A stretch of 64,000 nt of DNA from Duganella zoogloeoides (GTDB lineage Bacteria > Pseudomonadota > Gammaproteobacteria > Burkholderiales > Burkholderiaceae_D): assembly GCF_034479515.1 (NCBI RefSeq), contig NZ_CP140152.1, forward strand, positions 2,294,001 through 2,358,000, read 5' to 3'. The notes beneath the pieces were generated by a model. That model ran no database searches and was not told the DNA's origin. It worked only from the letters and a program-made list of their open reading frames with translations. Position numbers and translations under genes: made by a program. Each line of letters starts with the position of its first letter. The first letter of the stretch is position 1. Of the stretch, positions 39,313-47,069 are shown piece after piece.

Positions 39313-40019
39313 GGCAGTTTTTGCGCCGCGACCATGCGGTTGATCAGGACATTCGGCGACATCCACAACACCAGGTCGTCGTACTCGCCGCCGGGCGCAC
39401 GGGGATCGGTGCTGGGCGGGCGGGTGACGAACGCCACGCCTTCGCCAGCGAGGTTGGTCTTTTCGTCGATATTGCCCTGGCCGGCGTCGAGCAATTGGGT
39501 GTTCTGGTCGCTGGTGGCGCCGTAGCCGTTGCGGCCGAACGACAGGATCACGGCCGGGATGTCGTTGGCGTCGGACGCCGGGATGATCTGGCCGTCCATG
39601 CCGCGCGTGGCCACCGTGATGTCGCGCGGCGAGTTCAGCGTGAAAAAACTGACGCTGTTGGCAAACGATGGCGTGACCGAGTAGGCCAACACCCGGCCCC
39701 AGCCGTCGAGCCTTTGCACGCCCAGCGTGGCCCACGGCAGGTAGCCGTAGCGCTTGTTGCAGATGCTGCCGGCACGGTCTTCGCGGCCGTCGATGGCGGA
39801 AATGGCGGGGCAGGGCAGGTAGCCATTGCGCAGCGCAAAGCCGAACAGCGCTTCGCGCGCGTCTTCCATCGCGCGCTGGGTATCGGTCACGCGCCGTTGT
39901 TCCAGTTGCGACGACAGTGGCGCCACCAGCCCGCCGATCATCAGGCCGACCACCAGCAGCACGATGGCGATTTCGACGATGGTGAAGCCGGCTTGGCGGG
40001 AACGGTGGCGTAATGGCAT
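39309..40019 (-). CDS. Pseudopilin (canonical leader), paralogue of the next upstream gene
   Basis: This 236-residue prepilin has an 11-residue leader (MPLRHRSRQAG) and 'FTIVEIAIVLLVVGLMIGGL' with Glu at mature position 5. The globular part has 'DAREALFGFALRNGYLPCPA', a Cys pair (CPA..., ICN) that may form a disulfide, 'GYLPWATLGVQRLDGWGRVLAYSVTPSFAN' and a C-terminal 'EYDDLVLWMSPNVLINRMV'. This architecture matches large minor pseudopilins. The same motif order is present in the protein encoded at 40028-40960, so the two arose by tandem duplication. It overlaps the ABC permease gene by 4 bases. Confidence 0.85.
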   Translation of the reverse strand: MPLRHRSRQAGFTIVEIAIVLLVVGLMIGGLVAPLSSQLEQRRVTDTQRAMEDAREALFGFALRNGYLPCPAISAIDGREDRAGSICNKRYGYLPWATLGVQRLDGWGRVLAYSVTPSFANSVSFFTLNSPRDITVATRGMDGQIIPASDANDIPAVILSFGRNGYGATSDQNTQLLDAGQGNIDEKTNLAGEGVAFVTRPPSTDPRAPGGEYDDLVLWMSPNVLINRMVAAQKLP

Positions 40020-40027
40020 GGGCAAAG

Positions 40028-40960
40028 TTATCGAGGTGATTTGGTGACGGGCGCGGTAGCGCGCAGGCGTTGGCGGATCAGCCGCAGCGGCACCCAGCCG
40101 AGCTCGTTGCTGAAACTGCCGCCGAGGCTGCGCACATCGTCGGTGGCGGCGCGCGCCATGAAATCGCGCACGGCTTCGGCGTTGGCCTGTTCGTCGAGGT
40201 TGTCGGTAACCGCGCTGGCCTGCTCGATGCCGGCCAGGCTGGTGCCCAGGTGGCGCCCGCTGGACAGGATCACGGCCGGCGCACAGCGGTCGTCCACCAC
40301 GCAGTTGGCCGAGCCCACGCGGTAAAAAATGCCGCCGTCGTCGCTGCGGTCCAGCAACGTCTTGGTAGCCTCGCCCGCCTGGTCGAGGTTGCCGTTGGTG
40401 AATTCCGGCGAGACGCTGTAGCGCAGCAGCTTGTTCCAGCCGTCGCCGGGCGTGATGCCCAGCGTAATCCACGGCAACCAGCCGGTGCAGGCGGCGTCGT
40501 CAAGGCACGGCTGGCCGCTTTCGCGCCCGTCCAGCGCCGACTGTGCCGGACGCGGCAGCCGGCGGTGGATGATGGCATAGCCGATCAGCGCCTCGCGCGC
40601 ATCGGCCAGTGCGGCGCGGGTGACGGCCTGGCGGCGCAGGTCGCCCTTGGGCTGGCTGAACATGCTGATCAGGAACGACGACGCGCCAAGGCCCAGTACC
40701 AGCAACAGCAGCAAGAGTGCCGCGCCGCGCTGGCGCGCCCGCGGTGGATGTAGCGTCAACGGCCGCCGTGGCGCCGGGCGGGGCTGTGGGACCGATGGCT
40801 GCGTTAGCACCAATGGCCGCAGGAGCTCGGAAGGCAGCTTTAGCATCAAAGTCCGCTGTAGCACCAAAGATAGCTGTAGCGCCACAGAACGATGTGCCTT
40901 CCAGGGCCGAGGTTGCACCGACGGCTGATGATATCCCGGCATGGGCTGGCCGGTGCTCAT
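40028..40960 (-). CDS. Pseudopilin-like protein with a repeat-built N-terminal extension
   Basis: This 310-residue protein has a hydrophobic segment 'RQRGAALLLLLLVLGLGASS' (about residues 76-95) of PilX/GspK style without Glu5. A globular part parallels the next gene: 'DAREALIGYAIIHRRLPRPA', 'GWLPWITLGITPGDGWNKLLRYSVSPEFTN', 'PAVILSSGRHLGTS'. About 75 residues precede the pilin segment, many times a normal leader, and are built from ten degenerate hexapeptides encoded by 18-bp repeats (40750-40929). The start at 40960 overlaps the previous stop (ATGA); an internal ATG at 40846 is possible. Whether the extension is translated and processed is unknown. Confidence 0.75.
   Translation of the reverse strand: MSTGQPMPGYHQPSVQPRPWKAHRSVALQLSLVLQRTLMLKLPSELLRPLVLTQPSVPQPRPAPRRPLTLHPPRARQRGAALLLLLLVLGLGASSFLISMFSQPKGDLRRQAVTRAALADAREALIGYAIIHRRLPRPAQSALDGRESGQPCLDDAACTGWLPWITLGITPGDGWNKLLRYSVSPEFTNGNLDQAGEATKTLLDRSDDGGIFYRVGSANCVVDDRCAPAVILSSGRHLGTSLAGIEQASAVTDNLDEQANAEAVRDFMARAATDDVRSLGGSFSNELGWVPLRLIRQRLRATAPVTKSPR
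40750..40929. repeat. Ten degenerate 18-bp tandem units
   Basis: The units begin at 40750 and every 18 bases after; examples are GTAGCACCAAAGATAGCT (40858-40875) and TTAGCATCAAAGTCCGCT (40840-40857). On the minus strand they encode hexapeptides such as SVQPRP, LVLQRT, SELLRP, LVLTQP and SVPQPR at the N-terminus of a pseudopilin-like protein. There are no spacers, so this is not CRISPR. Confidence 0.8.
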
Positions 40961-41778
40961 TGGTTGACGTCTTTCACGCGGCCGTCGGACAGGTCGTAGC
41001 GCTGGCCCGGTCGCAGCACGATGCGCTTGCCCGACGGCAGCGTGACTGTGACCGCCTTGCTGTCGCGGTTGGTGAACTTGTTGGCGGCGCCGCGCTGCGG
41101 CTGGTTGTTGAGCCAGACTGTGCTGCGACCGGTGCTGCTGCGCAGGACGCCGTTCATGGTCAGCTGTTCGGAAGGCGGTGGCGTATCGGCTACCGAGCCG
41201 GGCATGGGCATTTGCTGCATTTGTTGCATCTGCTCCATTTGCGGCGGTTGCTGTTGTTGCTGTTGGTGCTGCGCCATGGCCGCTGCCTGGTTTGGCGCTG
41301 GCGCCAGTTCACGGGCGGCGCGGGCCATGGCGATCATCTCGGCCCGCATGCCGGGCGGTATATTGGGCGGCAGGTCAGGCACGACATCGGGTGCCAGGCC
41401 GGGGCGCGTTCCCTGCTCCATGCCGGCCGCTGGTGGCATCTGCATCCCCGGCGGCATCCCGGGCATCAGGCCCTGCTGCATGGATTGCGGTACCCCGCCA
41501 GCCATCCTCTGCACCTCAGTCTGCGCCATTTCGCCAGTCAAGCCGGCGCCACCACGCGGATACGCGGCACCCGGTCCGGCCGCTTTATTGCGGCTGGCGT
41601 CGATAGTCTGGCGTTCCTGCGGCGTATTGAACAGCCGGCCCAGTCCCGGTTGAGCCTGCGCCAAAGGCAAGGCCAGCAGCGGAAGCAAGCAGAAAACTCG
41701 TTTCATGGCCAGCAGTGGGCGCAACAAGCAGGTGCGTCGCGAGGCCAGCAGCGGCGGTAATACGACAACGCGCCTCAT
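40957..41778 (-). CDS. MshK-like periplasmic protein of the minus-strand pilus locus
   Basis: This protein has 273 residues from the ATG at 41778, which overlaps the previous stop (ATGA) and follows AAGGCAG. An internal ATG at 41706 begins a cleaner signal peptide (MKRVFCLLPLLALPLAQA). The middle is low-complexity, rich in Met, Gln and Pro ('MPGMPPGMQMPPAAGMEQ', 'QHQQQQQQPPQMEQMQQM'). The C-terminal 60 residues ('LTMNGVLRSSTGRSTVWLNN', 'VTLPSGKRIVLRPGQRYDLSDGRV') resemble the MshK/PilP-like beta domain that links inner-membrane subunits to the secretin. The Met/Gln-rich section is unusual and could bind metal or simply be a spacer. Family assignment rests on the C-terminal domain and gene order. 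Confidence 0.65.
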   Translation of the reverse strand: MRRVVVLPPLLASRRTCLLRPLLAMKRVFCLLPLLALPLAQAQPGLGRLFNTPQERQTIDASRNKAAGPGAAYPRGGAGLTGEMAQTEVQRMAGGVPQSMQQGLMPGMPPGMQMPPAAGMEQGTRPGLAPDVVPDLPPNIPPGMRAEMIAMARAARELAPAPNQAAAMAQHQQQQQQPPQMEQMQQMQQMPMPGSVADTPPPSEQLTMNGVLRSSTGRSTVWLNNQPQRGAANKFTNRDSKAVTVTLPSGKRIVLRPGQRYDLSDGRVKDVNQ

Positions 41779-42548
41779 GGCTGCCTTCCCGTGGCCAGCA
41801 CCGGCGGCTGTGCGGCGAGGGGCGCGGGCGCCATGGTGATCCAGTTCAGCGTGCAGTCGACGCCGAGGTTGCCGCCCAGGGCGGCCTGGCCGGACTGGCC
41901 CGGTTCGCTTAGTTGGCTCAGTTGACCAACTTGGCTAACCTGGCCGCCAGCGGCTGTCGCCAGCCGCTTGAGCGAACAATCCTGCGCCGCAAAAAAGCCG
42001 CGCGCGTGCAGGCCGGCGAGGAAATCGAACAAGTCCATCTCGTGCAGCAGTTCCATGTGCAGGCGCATGCGGCTGCCGCGCAACTGGTAGTCGCCGAGGT
42101 CGAGCGCGGCTTCCAGGCGTACCGGTTGCTGCGGCTCGATCTGGTAACTGAGCGGCGGCAGTTGCAGTTCTTCCTGCACCTGGCGGATCGCATCGACCCA
42201 TTCCAGCCGCCGCTCGTCGCCGATCAGCCCGCGCTGGCGCAGTTCCACGTAGCGTTGCTGGAAGTTGCGGATGTCGCGCTTTTCGTTATCGACGTGTGCG
42301 TAGCGCGAATGGGCGGTGTCGCGCAGGCGCTGGGTGCGTTGCAGGTCTTCGTCGGCTTCGTGGCGCTGGGCGGCGGTCACCGCCACCAGCGTGGCGCCGA
42401 TGACGACCGCCGCCAGCGCGGCCAGCGCGGCAGTGCGGATCTGGGCAAAGCCGGCGATCCAGTACGGCAGCGCGATCGTGTTCGCGGCCTTTTTGGCACC
42501 GGCGGCCGGGTTGGCTGGATTGACTGGATTGACTGAATTTGCGTTCAT
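41775..42548 (-). CDS. PilN/PilO-like (MshJ-position) inner-membrane alignment protein
   Basis: This protein of about 257 residues begins with an Asn/Pro/Val low-complexity tail (MNANSVNPVNPANPAAG), then one TM helix (RTAALAALAAVVIGATLVAV). A coiled-coil helix follows (QRHEADEDLQRTQRLRDTAHSRYAHVDNEKRDIRNFQQRYVEL), then a ferredoxin-like domain ('LELPPLSYQIEPQQPVRLEA', 'RGSRMRLHMELLHEMDLFDFLAGLHARGFFAAQDCSLKRL'). This is the layout of PilO/GspM-like subunits. The ATG at 42548 overlaps the previous stop; another in-frame ATG is at 42557. It sits between the PilM-PilN fusion and the MshK-like gene, as MshJ does in MSHA loci. Confidence 0.75.
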   Translation of the reverse strand: MNANSVNPVNPANPAAGAKKAANTIALPYWIAGFAQIRTAALAALAAVVIGATLVAVTAAQRHEADEDLQRTQRLRDTAHSRYAHVDNEKRDIRNFQQRYVELRQRGLIGDERRLEWVDAIRQVQEELQLPPLSYQIEPQQPVRLEAALDLGDYQLRGSRMRLHMELLHEMDLFDFLAGLHARGFFAAQDCSLKRLATAAGGQVSQVGQLSQLSEPGQSGQAALGGNLGVDCTLNWITMAPAPLAAQPPVLATGRQP

Positions 42549-44140
42549 GGCTTCCACACCAGGTTCAGGGTGAATTTGGCGCGGGTGCTCGAACCGGAGG
42601 CCGTGGCGGCGCCGGCCTTGCCGTCCAGGCGCACGGTGGGACGGGTGTCGAGTGGCGGCTTGTCCACCTGCACCAGCAGGCGCGGGTTGGCCGCCAGTTG
42701 CTGGGCGAACTGGTTCATGGTGTTGACGGCGTTGCGGTAATCATCTTCGGGCGACAAAATCTCCGCTTCGACCTGCAGCGATTGCGGTGGCCGCGCCGGA
42801 ATGCCGGCCAGCAGCGACGACATCGGCGTGACCGTTGCCGCGCCGGTGCTGCCGTTGACCAGCACCGGCGCGCCGGTCGTGGGCTGGCCCGGCAAATCCA
42901 CTTTCCAGCCCAGTTGCAGCAGGCGGATCTGCGGCGACTGTTCCAGCGCGGCGCTCACCATGGACACCATCTGCCACGGCGACGGTCCCTGCAGCACCAG
43001 CATGCGCTCGACATTGACGGCCGCGCGCATATTGGCGGTCGATGTTACGCGCGGCGGCATGGCAGCCATCACCTCGTTGTAGCGGCGGTCGAACTGCTGC
43101 GCTTCGTGCGCCAGCTGCGCGCGGTCGGCGCGGGCATCCCAGGTTTGCCACAGGTTGATGCCGACCGCGCATCCGGCCACCACGGCCACGGTACCGGCCG
43201 CGTAGTACAGGTTGCGGCGCGCGCGCCACAGCTGGAAGTAGCGGCGCAGCGGCCCCAGTGTGTAGTGGCTGGCCGGCTGGGTTTTGGCCAGCAGGGCCAG
43301 CAGCATGGAATCAGCCAGGGCGGCGCTATTGTCATGCGCCTTGGCCGCTTCGATCTTGAGACCGAGGCGGTCGGCCACCTGTGCCAGCGGCAGGAAGCGG
43401 AACGCGGTTTCCGGGCCATCCTCGCACTGCGTTTCCAGCGCCGGCAATTGCTCGCCCTGTGCGATCACCACGGTTTCCAGCACGCTGCCACGCGCGAACA
43501 GCCGCACGCTGGTCAGAAATTGCTGGGTCTTGGCGGTTTCGGTACCGACATTGACAGCGTCGCCGTCGCGGTCGATGGCTGGCGTCAGGCGCGAAAATTT
43601 CAGTTGGCCGCGCTGGAAATAGCTCTGGCGCCAGCCTGCCGACTGCTGGGTCACGAGCAGCAAGTGTTGATCCAGCAACCCCAGCTTTTTCACCAGGTGT
43701 TCACTGAGCAAGGTGGTCGAATACAAGCCGGCGAGCGGAATGCGCTCCTGATCCAGCGCCTCCACCCACGGCAACACGATCGACGGATTGGTCAGCGCGG
43801 ACAGCAGCACGATGTCGTCGCGGCGGCCGCCGGGCTCGCGGCCCTGCACCTCGTGGTGGCGGAACGGCGTTTCGCGGTATTGCTGCACCAGGCGCCGCTG
43901 CATCAGCTTGGCGCCGGCGCGCCCGCCCACGTGCGGCAGGTGCAGGCGCTGGAAGTCTTCCTCGATCAGGTCGGCCAGCAGCACCACCGGCATGTCGCGC
44001 TGGTCGTCGAGATAATCGAGCAGGGCGTCGATGCCGCTGCTGTCGTTGGTGAAGCTGGCGCCGCCCAGCAGGCGGCCGCGCTGCCAGCGCCAGGCGGTCA
44101 GGCAGTCGTTGCTCAGATAGAGTACATGTCGGTTCAGCAC
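42545..44140 (-). CDS. PilM-PilN fusion (GspL-like) assembly protein
   Basis: This 531-residue protein has an N-terminal half (about 1-290) that is a cytoplasmic actin-like PilM/MshI domain ('MLNRHVLYLSNDCLTAWRW', 'DIVLLSALTNPSIVLPWVEALDQ', 'LLLVTQQSAGWRQSYFQRGQLKFSRLTP'). A TM helix at about 320 (LYYAAGTVAVVAGCAVGINLW) is followed by a coiled coil and a periplasmic PilN-like domain ('SMVSAALEQSPQIRLLQLGW', 'LQVEAEILSPEDDYRNAVNTMNQFAQQL'). In the plus locus these parts are two separate genes (59817 and 60758). Here they are one polypeptide, as in GspL of type II secretion. The start lies 7 bp after the platform protein gene. Confidence 0.82.
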   Translation of the reverse strand: MLNRHVLYLSNDCLTAWRWQRGRLLGGASFTNDSSGIDALLDYLDDQRDMPVVLLADLIEEDFQRLHLPHVGGRAGAKLMQRRLVQQYRETPFRHHEVQGREPGGRRDDIVLLSALTNPSIVLPWVEALDQERIPLAGLYSTTLLSEHLVKKLGLLDQHLLLVTQQSAGWRQSYFQRGQLKFSRLTPAIDRDGDAVNVGTETAKTQQFLTSVRLFARGSVLETVVIAQGEQLPALETQCEDGPETAFRFLPLAQVADRLGLKIEAAKAHDNSAALADSMLLALLAKTQPASHYTLGPLRRYFQLWRARRNLYYAAGTVAVVAGCAVGINLWQTWDARADRAQLAHEAQQFDRRYNEVMAAMPPRVTSTANMRAAVNVERMLVLQGPSPWQMVSMVSAALEQSPQIRLLQLGWKVDLPGQPTTGAPVLVNGSTGAATVTPMSSLLAGIPARPPQSLQVEAEILSPEDDYRNAVNTMNQFAQQLAANPRLLVQVDKPPLDTRPTVRLDGKAGAATASGSSTRAKFTLNLVWKP

Positions 44141-44147
44141 GGGAGCC

Positions 44148-45350
44148 TCAGGTCTGGATCTTGCTGATCGTGTCGTATATCGGGCCCATGACGGACAACA
44201 TGATCCAGCCCACCATCAGGCCCAGGATCACGGTCATGGCCGGCTCTATCATCGATTGCACTTTCTCGATCATTTCCTTGACTTCGCGGTTGTAGAAGTA
44301 CGCGACGTTGCGCAGTGCGCCGTCGAGCGCGCCCGTGGTTTCGCCCACCTTGAGCATGCGGATCACCAGCGGCGGAAAAATACCGGTGTTCTGGAATGCC
44401 GCCGTAATGCCCTGTCCCTCGGAAATCAGCTGCCCGGCGCGGCGCAGGCCGCTGGCGACCACGCGGTTGCCGACGATGCCTTCCGACAGGCGCAGGCATT
44501 CGAGAATGGAAATGCCGGACGCATACATCATGGCAAAAAACGTGGCGAACCGCGCCAGCATGATCTTGTGCAGCACCGGGCCGATCAGCCACACCCGCAA
44601 TTTGAAACCGTCGGCAACAAAACGCGCATGTTCGCTGTGGCCGAGCCAGGCGCGCAGGCCCACGTACGCCACGATCGGCAGCGCCACGATGATGTACCAG
44701 TAATTGATGAAGATGCCGGACACCCAGATCAGCGCCCTGGTGTGCAGCGGCAGCGTGTTGCCCATGTTTTTGACAAAGCTGGTCAGCTGCGGCACCAGGT
44801 AGATCATCAGGAAGAACGTTACGCCGGTAACGAACAGGCCCACCGCCGCCGGGTACATCACGATTTTTTTCGTTTGCGATGCCAGCTCGTCCTGCCACTT
44901 CAGGCTTTCCGACAAATTCTTGAACACCTCGGTCAGCTTGCCGCTTTGCTCGCCCGCCATCACCAGGCTGGTAAACGTGTGGTCGAACACTTCCGGGTAC
45001 GCGGCCATGGCGGCCGACAGCTGCAGGCCGCCTTCGATATTTTCGATCAGGCCCGTGATCATCTCGCGAAAGCGGGGATGGTCGATGCTTTCACGTAAAT
45101 CGTTCAAGCCTTCCAGGATCGGTACGCCGGCGCCGGTCAGCTGCTCCATGTGGAAGCAGAAGTTGATCAGGTCGCGCCGCGTGATCACGCGCTTGAGCGC
45201 CACCACCCGCGCGCGCGAGACGCGGCAGTCGATCAGGTCCAGCCCCATGCGGTGCAGGCGCAGTTCCAGGTCCGGCTCGTTGGATGCATCCATATTGCCG
45301 GGCTGGATCTGGCCGGCGGTATTCATGGCGCGGTAAAAATACTGGGGCAT
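44148..45350 (-). CDS. MshG/GspF-like inner-membrane platform protein (minus locus)
   Basis: This 400-residue, three-TM protein has two GspF repeats. The first has 'DLINFCFHMEQLTGAGVPILEGLNDLRE', 'GGLQLSAAMAAYPEVFDHTFTSLVMAGEQSGKLTEVFKNL'. The second has 'ARFATFFAMMYASGISILECLRLSEGIVGN', 'IFPPLVIRMLKVGETTGALDGALRNVAYFYNREV' and a final TM 'PAMTVILGLMVGWIMLSVMGPIY'. It anchors the ATPase and the growing pseudopilus. The first codon shares one base with the ATPase stop (TGATG). It is clearly diverged from the plus-locus copy at 54596, which argues against a recent duplication. Confidence 0.92.
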   Translation of the reverse strand: MPQYFYRAMNTAGQIQPGNMDASNEPDLELRLHRMGLDLIDCRVSRARVVALKRVITRRDLINFCFHMEQLTGAGVPILEGLNDLRESIDHPRFREMITGLIENIEGGLQLSAAMAAYPEVFDHTFTSLVMAGEQSGKLTEVFKNLSESLKWQDELASQTKKIVMYPAAVGLFVTGVTFFLMIYLVPQLTSFVKNMGNTLPLHTRALIWVSGIFINYWYIIVALPIVAYVGLRAWLGHSEHARFVADGFKLRVWLIGPVLHKIMLARFATFFAMMYASGISILECLRLSEGIVGNRVVASGLRRAGQLISEGQGITAAFQNTGIFPPLVIRMLKVGETTGALDGALRNVAYFYNREVKEMIEKVQSMIEPAMTVILGLMVGWIMLSVMGPIYDTISKIQT

Positions 45351-47062
45351 CAGTGCAGCCTCCCCAGGCGCTCGGTGAGATCGACCACGCGGCCCACTTC
45401 CTCGAGCGTGGTCACGCCCTCCAGCACGCGGCGCACGCCGTCGTCGATCAGGCTGTGGAAGCCGCCGGCCGCTGCTGCCGTTTTCAGCTCGCGCGACGAC
45501 ACGCGCCGCGCCACCAGTTCATCGAGCGCCGGCGTCATTTTCAATAATTCGATGATGGCAATCCGCCCCTTGTAGCCCTGGTGCGCACAGCGGTCGCAAC
45601 CGACCGCGCGGTACAGGGTTTGCGGCGGTGCGTCCTCGCCTAGTCCCAGCAACTGGCGCTCGATATCGTCGGCCAGGTGCGCCTGGCGGCAATGCGGACA
45701 CAGTTTGCGCACCAGGCGCTGGGCGATGATGCCGATGATGTTGCCTGACATGATGTCGGGCAGCACGCCGATATCGAGCAGGCGCGGGATCGCGCCGATC
45801 GCCGAGTTGGTGTGCAGCGTGGAATACACCTGGTGGCCGGTCATGGCGGCGGCAAAGGCCATCTCCGCGGTTTCCTGGTCACGGATTTCGCCCACCAGGA
45901 TGATGTCCGGATCCTGCCGCATCATCGAGCGGATGCCTTCGGCAAAGCCCATCTTGGCCGATTCGTTGACCGACGTCTGCCGGATCATGTTCATCGGGTA
46001 CTCGACCGGGTCTTCCAGCGTCATGATGTTGACGCTCTCGGTGTTGATGTGATTGAGGATCGAATACAGCGTGGTGGTCTTGCCGGAGCCGGTGGGGCCG
46101 GTCACCAGGATCACGCCGTCGGGCCGCGCGATCATCAGTTTTAACAAACTCAGTTCGGCTTCGCCAAGGCCGAGCCCATCGAGCGGCACGATGCCCTTCT
46201 GGCGGTCGAGCACGCGCAGCACGAAATTCTCGCCGTGCGTGGTCGGTTGCGCGGACGCGCGGAAGTCGATCTGCCGGCCCGAGAACTTGATCGAGATGCG
46301 GCCGTCCTGCGGCGCGCGCGTCTCGGCGATATTCATGTTCGACATCACCTTCAAGCGCACGGCCATGGCCGGCCAGTACGACTTGTGCAGGCTGCGGATC
46401 TGGCGCAGGATGCCGTCGATGCGGTAACGGATGCGCAGGAACGACTGTTCCGGTTCGAAGTGCAGGTCCGATGCGCTGTTCTGCACGGCGTCCGCCAGGA
46501 TCGCGTCGATCAGGCGCACCATCGGCTGGCTGTACTCGTCGGACGTGGAACCCATGCTGGCGTAATTGACTTCGCCGGTTTCGATCTCGTGCAGGATGCC
46601 GTCGATCGACAGTTCGAAGCCATAGTACTGGTCGATTGCCCGTGAAATGTCCGACTCGTTGACCAGCAGCGGCGTAATCGTGATGCCCTTGACCAGCATG
46701 GCGCTGATCTGGTCGAGCGCGACGATGTTGCTGGTGTCGGACATGGCCAGGATCAGGTTGTCCGTTTGCCGCTCATAGACGATCGGAAACACGCGGTAGC
46801 GCTTGGCCACTTCCTTCGGGATCAGTTTCAATGCGATCGCATCCACCACCAGGCTGGTGAGATCGGCGCTTTGCTGGTTGAGGTTTTCCGACAGCGCCAT
46901 GCGCACGGTGGCTTCGGTGACGAAGCCGAGCGTGATCAAGAGTTTGCCGAGCGGCTCGTTGCTGCGCTTTTGCTCGATCAGCGCGATGCGCAACTGGTCT
47001 TCGCTGATCACGCCTTTCTGGATCAGCAGCTTGCCGAGCGGGAGTTTTGCTTGTTCTGCCAT
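45350..47062 (-). CDS. MshE/GspE-like assembly ATPase (minus locus)
   Basis: This 570-residue cytoplasmic hexameric ATPase has an N-terminal MshEN-like region ('PLGKLLIQKGVISEDQL', 'ALIEQ', 'PLGKLLITLGFVTEATV'). It keeps the Leu/Gly/Gln framework of the c-di-GMP-binding repeats but has Pro where MshE has Arg in 'RLG'. The ATPase core has Walker A 'VTGPTGSGKTTTLYS' at about 325, Asp box 'MTLEDPVEYP', Walker B 'RQDPDIILVGEIRDQETAEMA', His box 'GHQVYSTLHTNSAIGAIPRL' and a zinc tetracysteine (CPHC ... CDRC). AGGAG lies before the ATG. It powers pseudopilus assembly. c-di-GMP binding is uncertain because of the changed Arg. Confidence 0.93.
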   Translation of the reverse strand: MAEQAKLPLGKLLIQKGVISEDQLRIALIEQKRSNEPLGKLLITLGFVTEATVRMALSENLNQQSADLTSLVVDAIALKLIPKEVAKRYRVFPIVYERQTDNLILAMSDTSNIVALDQISAMLVKGITITPLLVNESDISRAIDQYYGFELSIDGILHEIETGEVNYASMGSTSDEYSQPMVRLIDAILADAVQNSASDLHFEPEQSFLRIRYRIDGILRQIRSLHKSYWPAMAVRLKVMSNMNIAETRAPQDGRISIKFSGRQIDFRASAQPTTHGENFVLRVLDRQKGIVPLDGLGLGEAELSLLKLMIARPDGVILVTGPTGSGKTTTLYSILNHINTESVNIMTLEDPVEYPMNMIRQTSVNESAKMGFAEGIRSMMRQDPDIILVGEIRDQETAEMAFAAAMTGHQVYSTLHTNSAIGAIPRLLDIGVLPDIMSGNIIGIIAQRLVRKLCPHCRQAHLADDIERQLLGLGEDAPPQTLYRAVGCDRCAHQGYKGRIAIIELLKMTPALDELVARRVSSRELKTAAAAGGFHSLIDDGVRRVLEGVTTLEEVGRVVDLTERLGRLH

Positions 47063-47069
47063 GGAACTC

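Noticed and set aside
40750..40929. CRISPR-like short repeats
   Set aside because: Units are contiguous without spacers, degenerate and in frame with a coding gene; no cas genes nearby.
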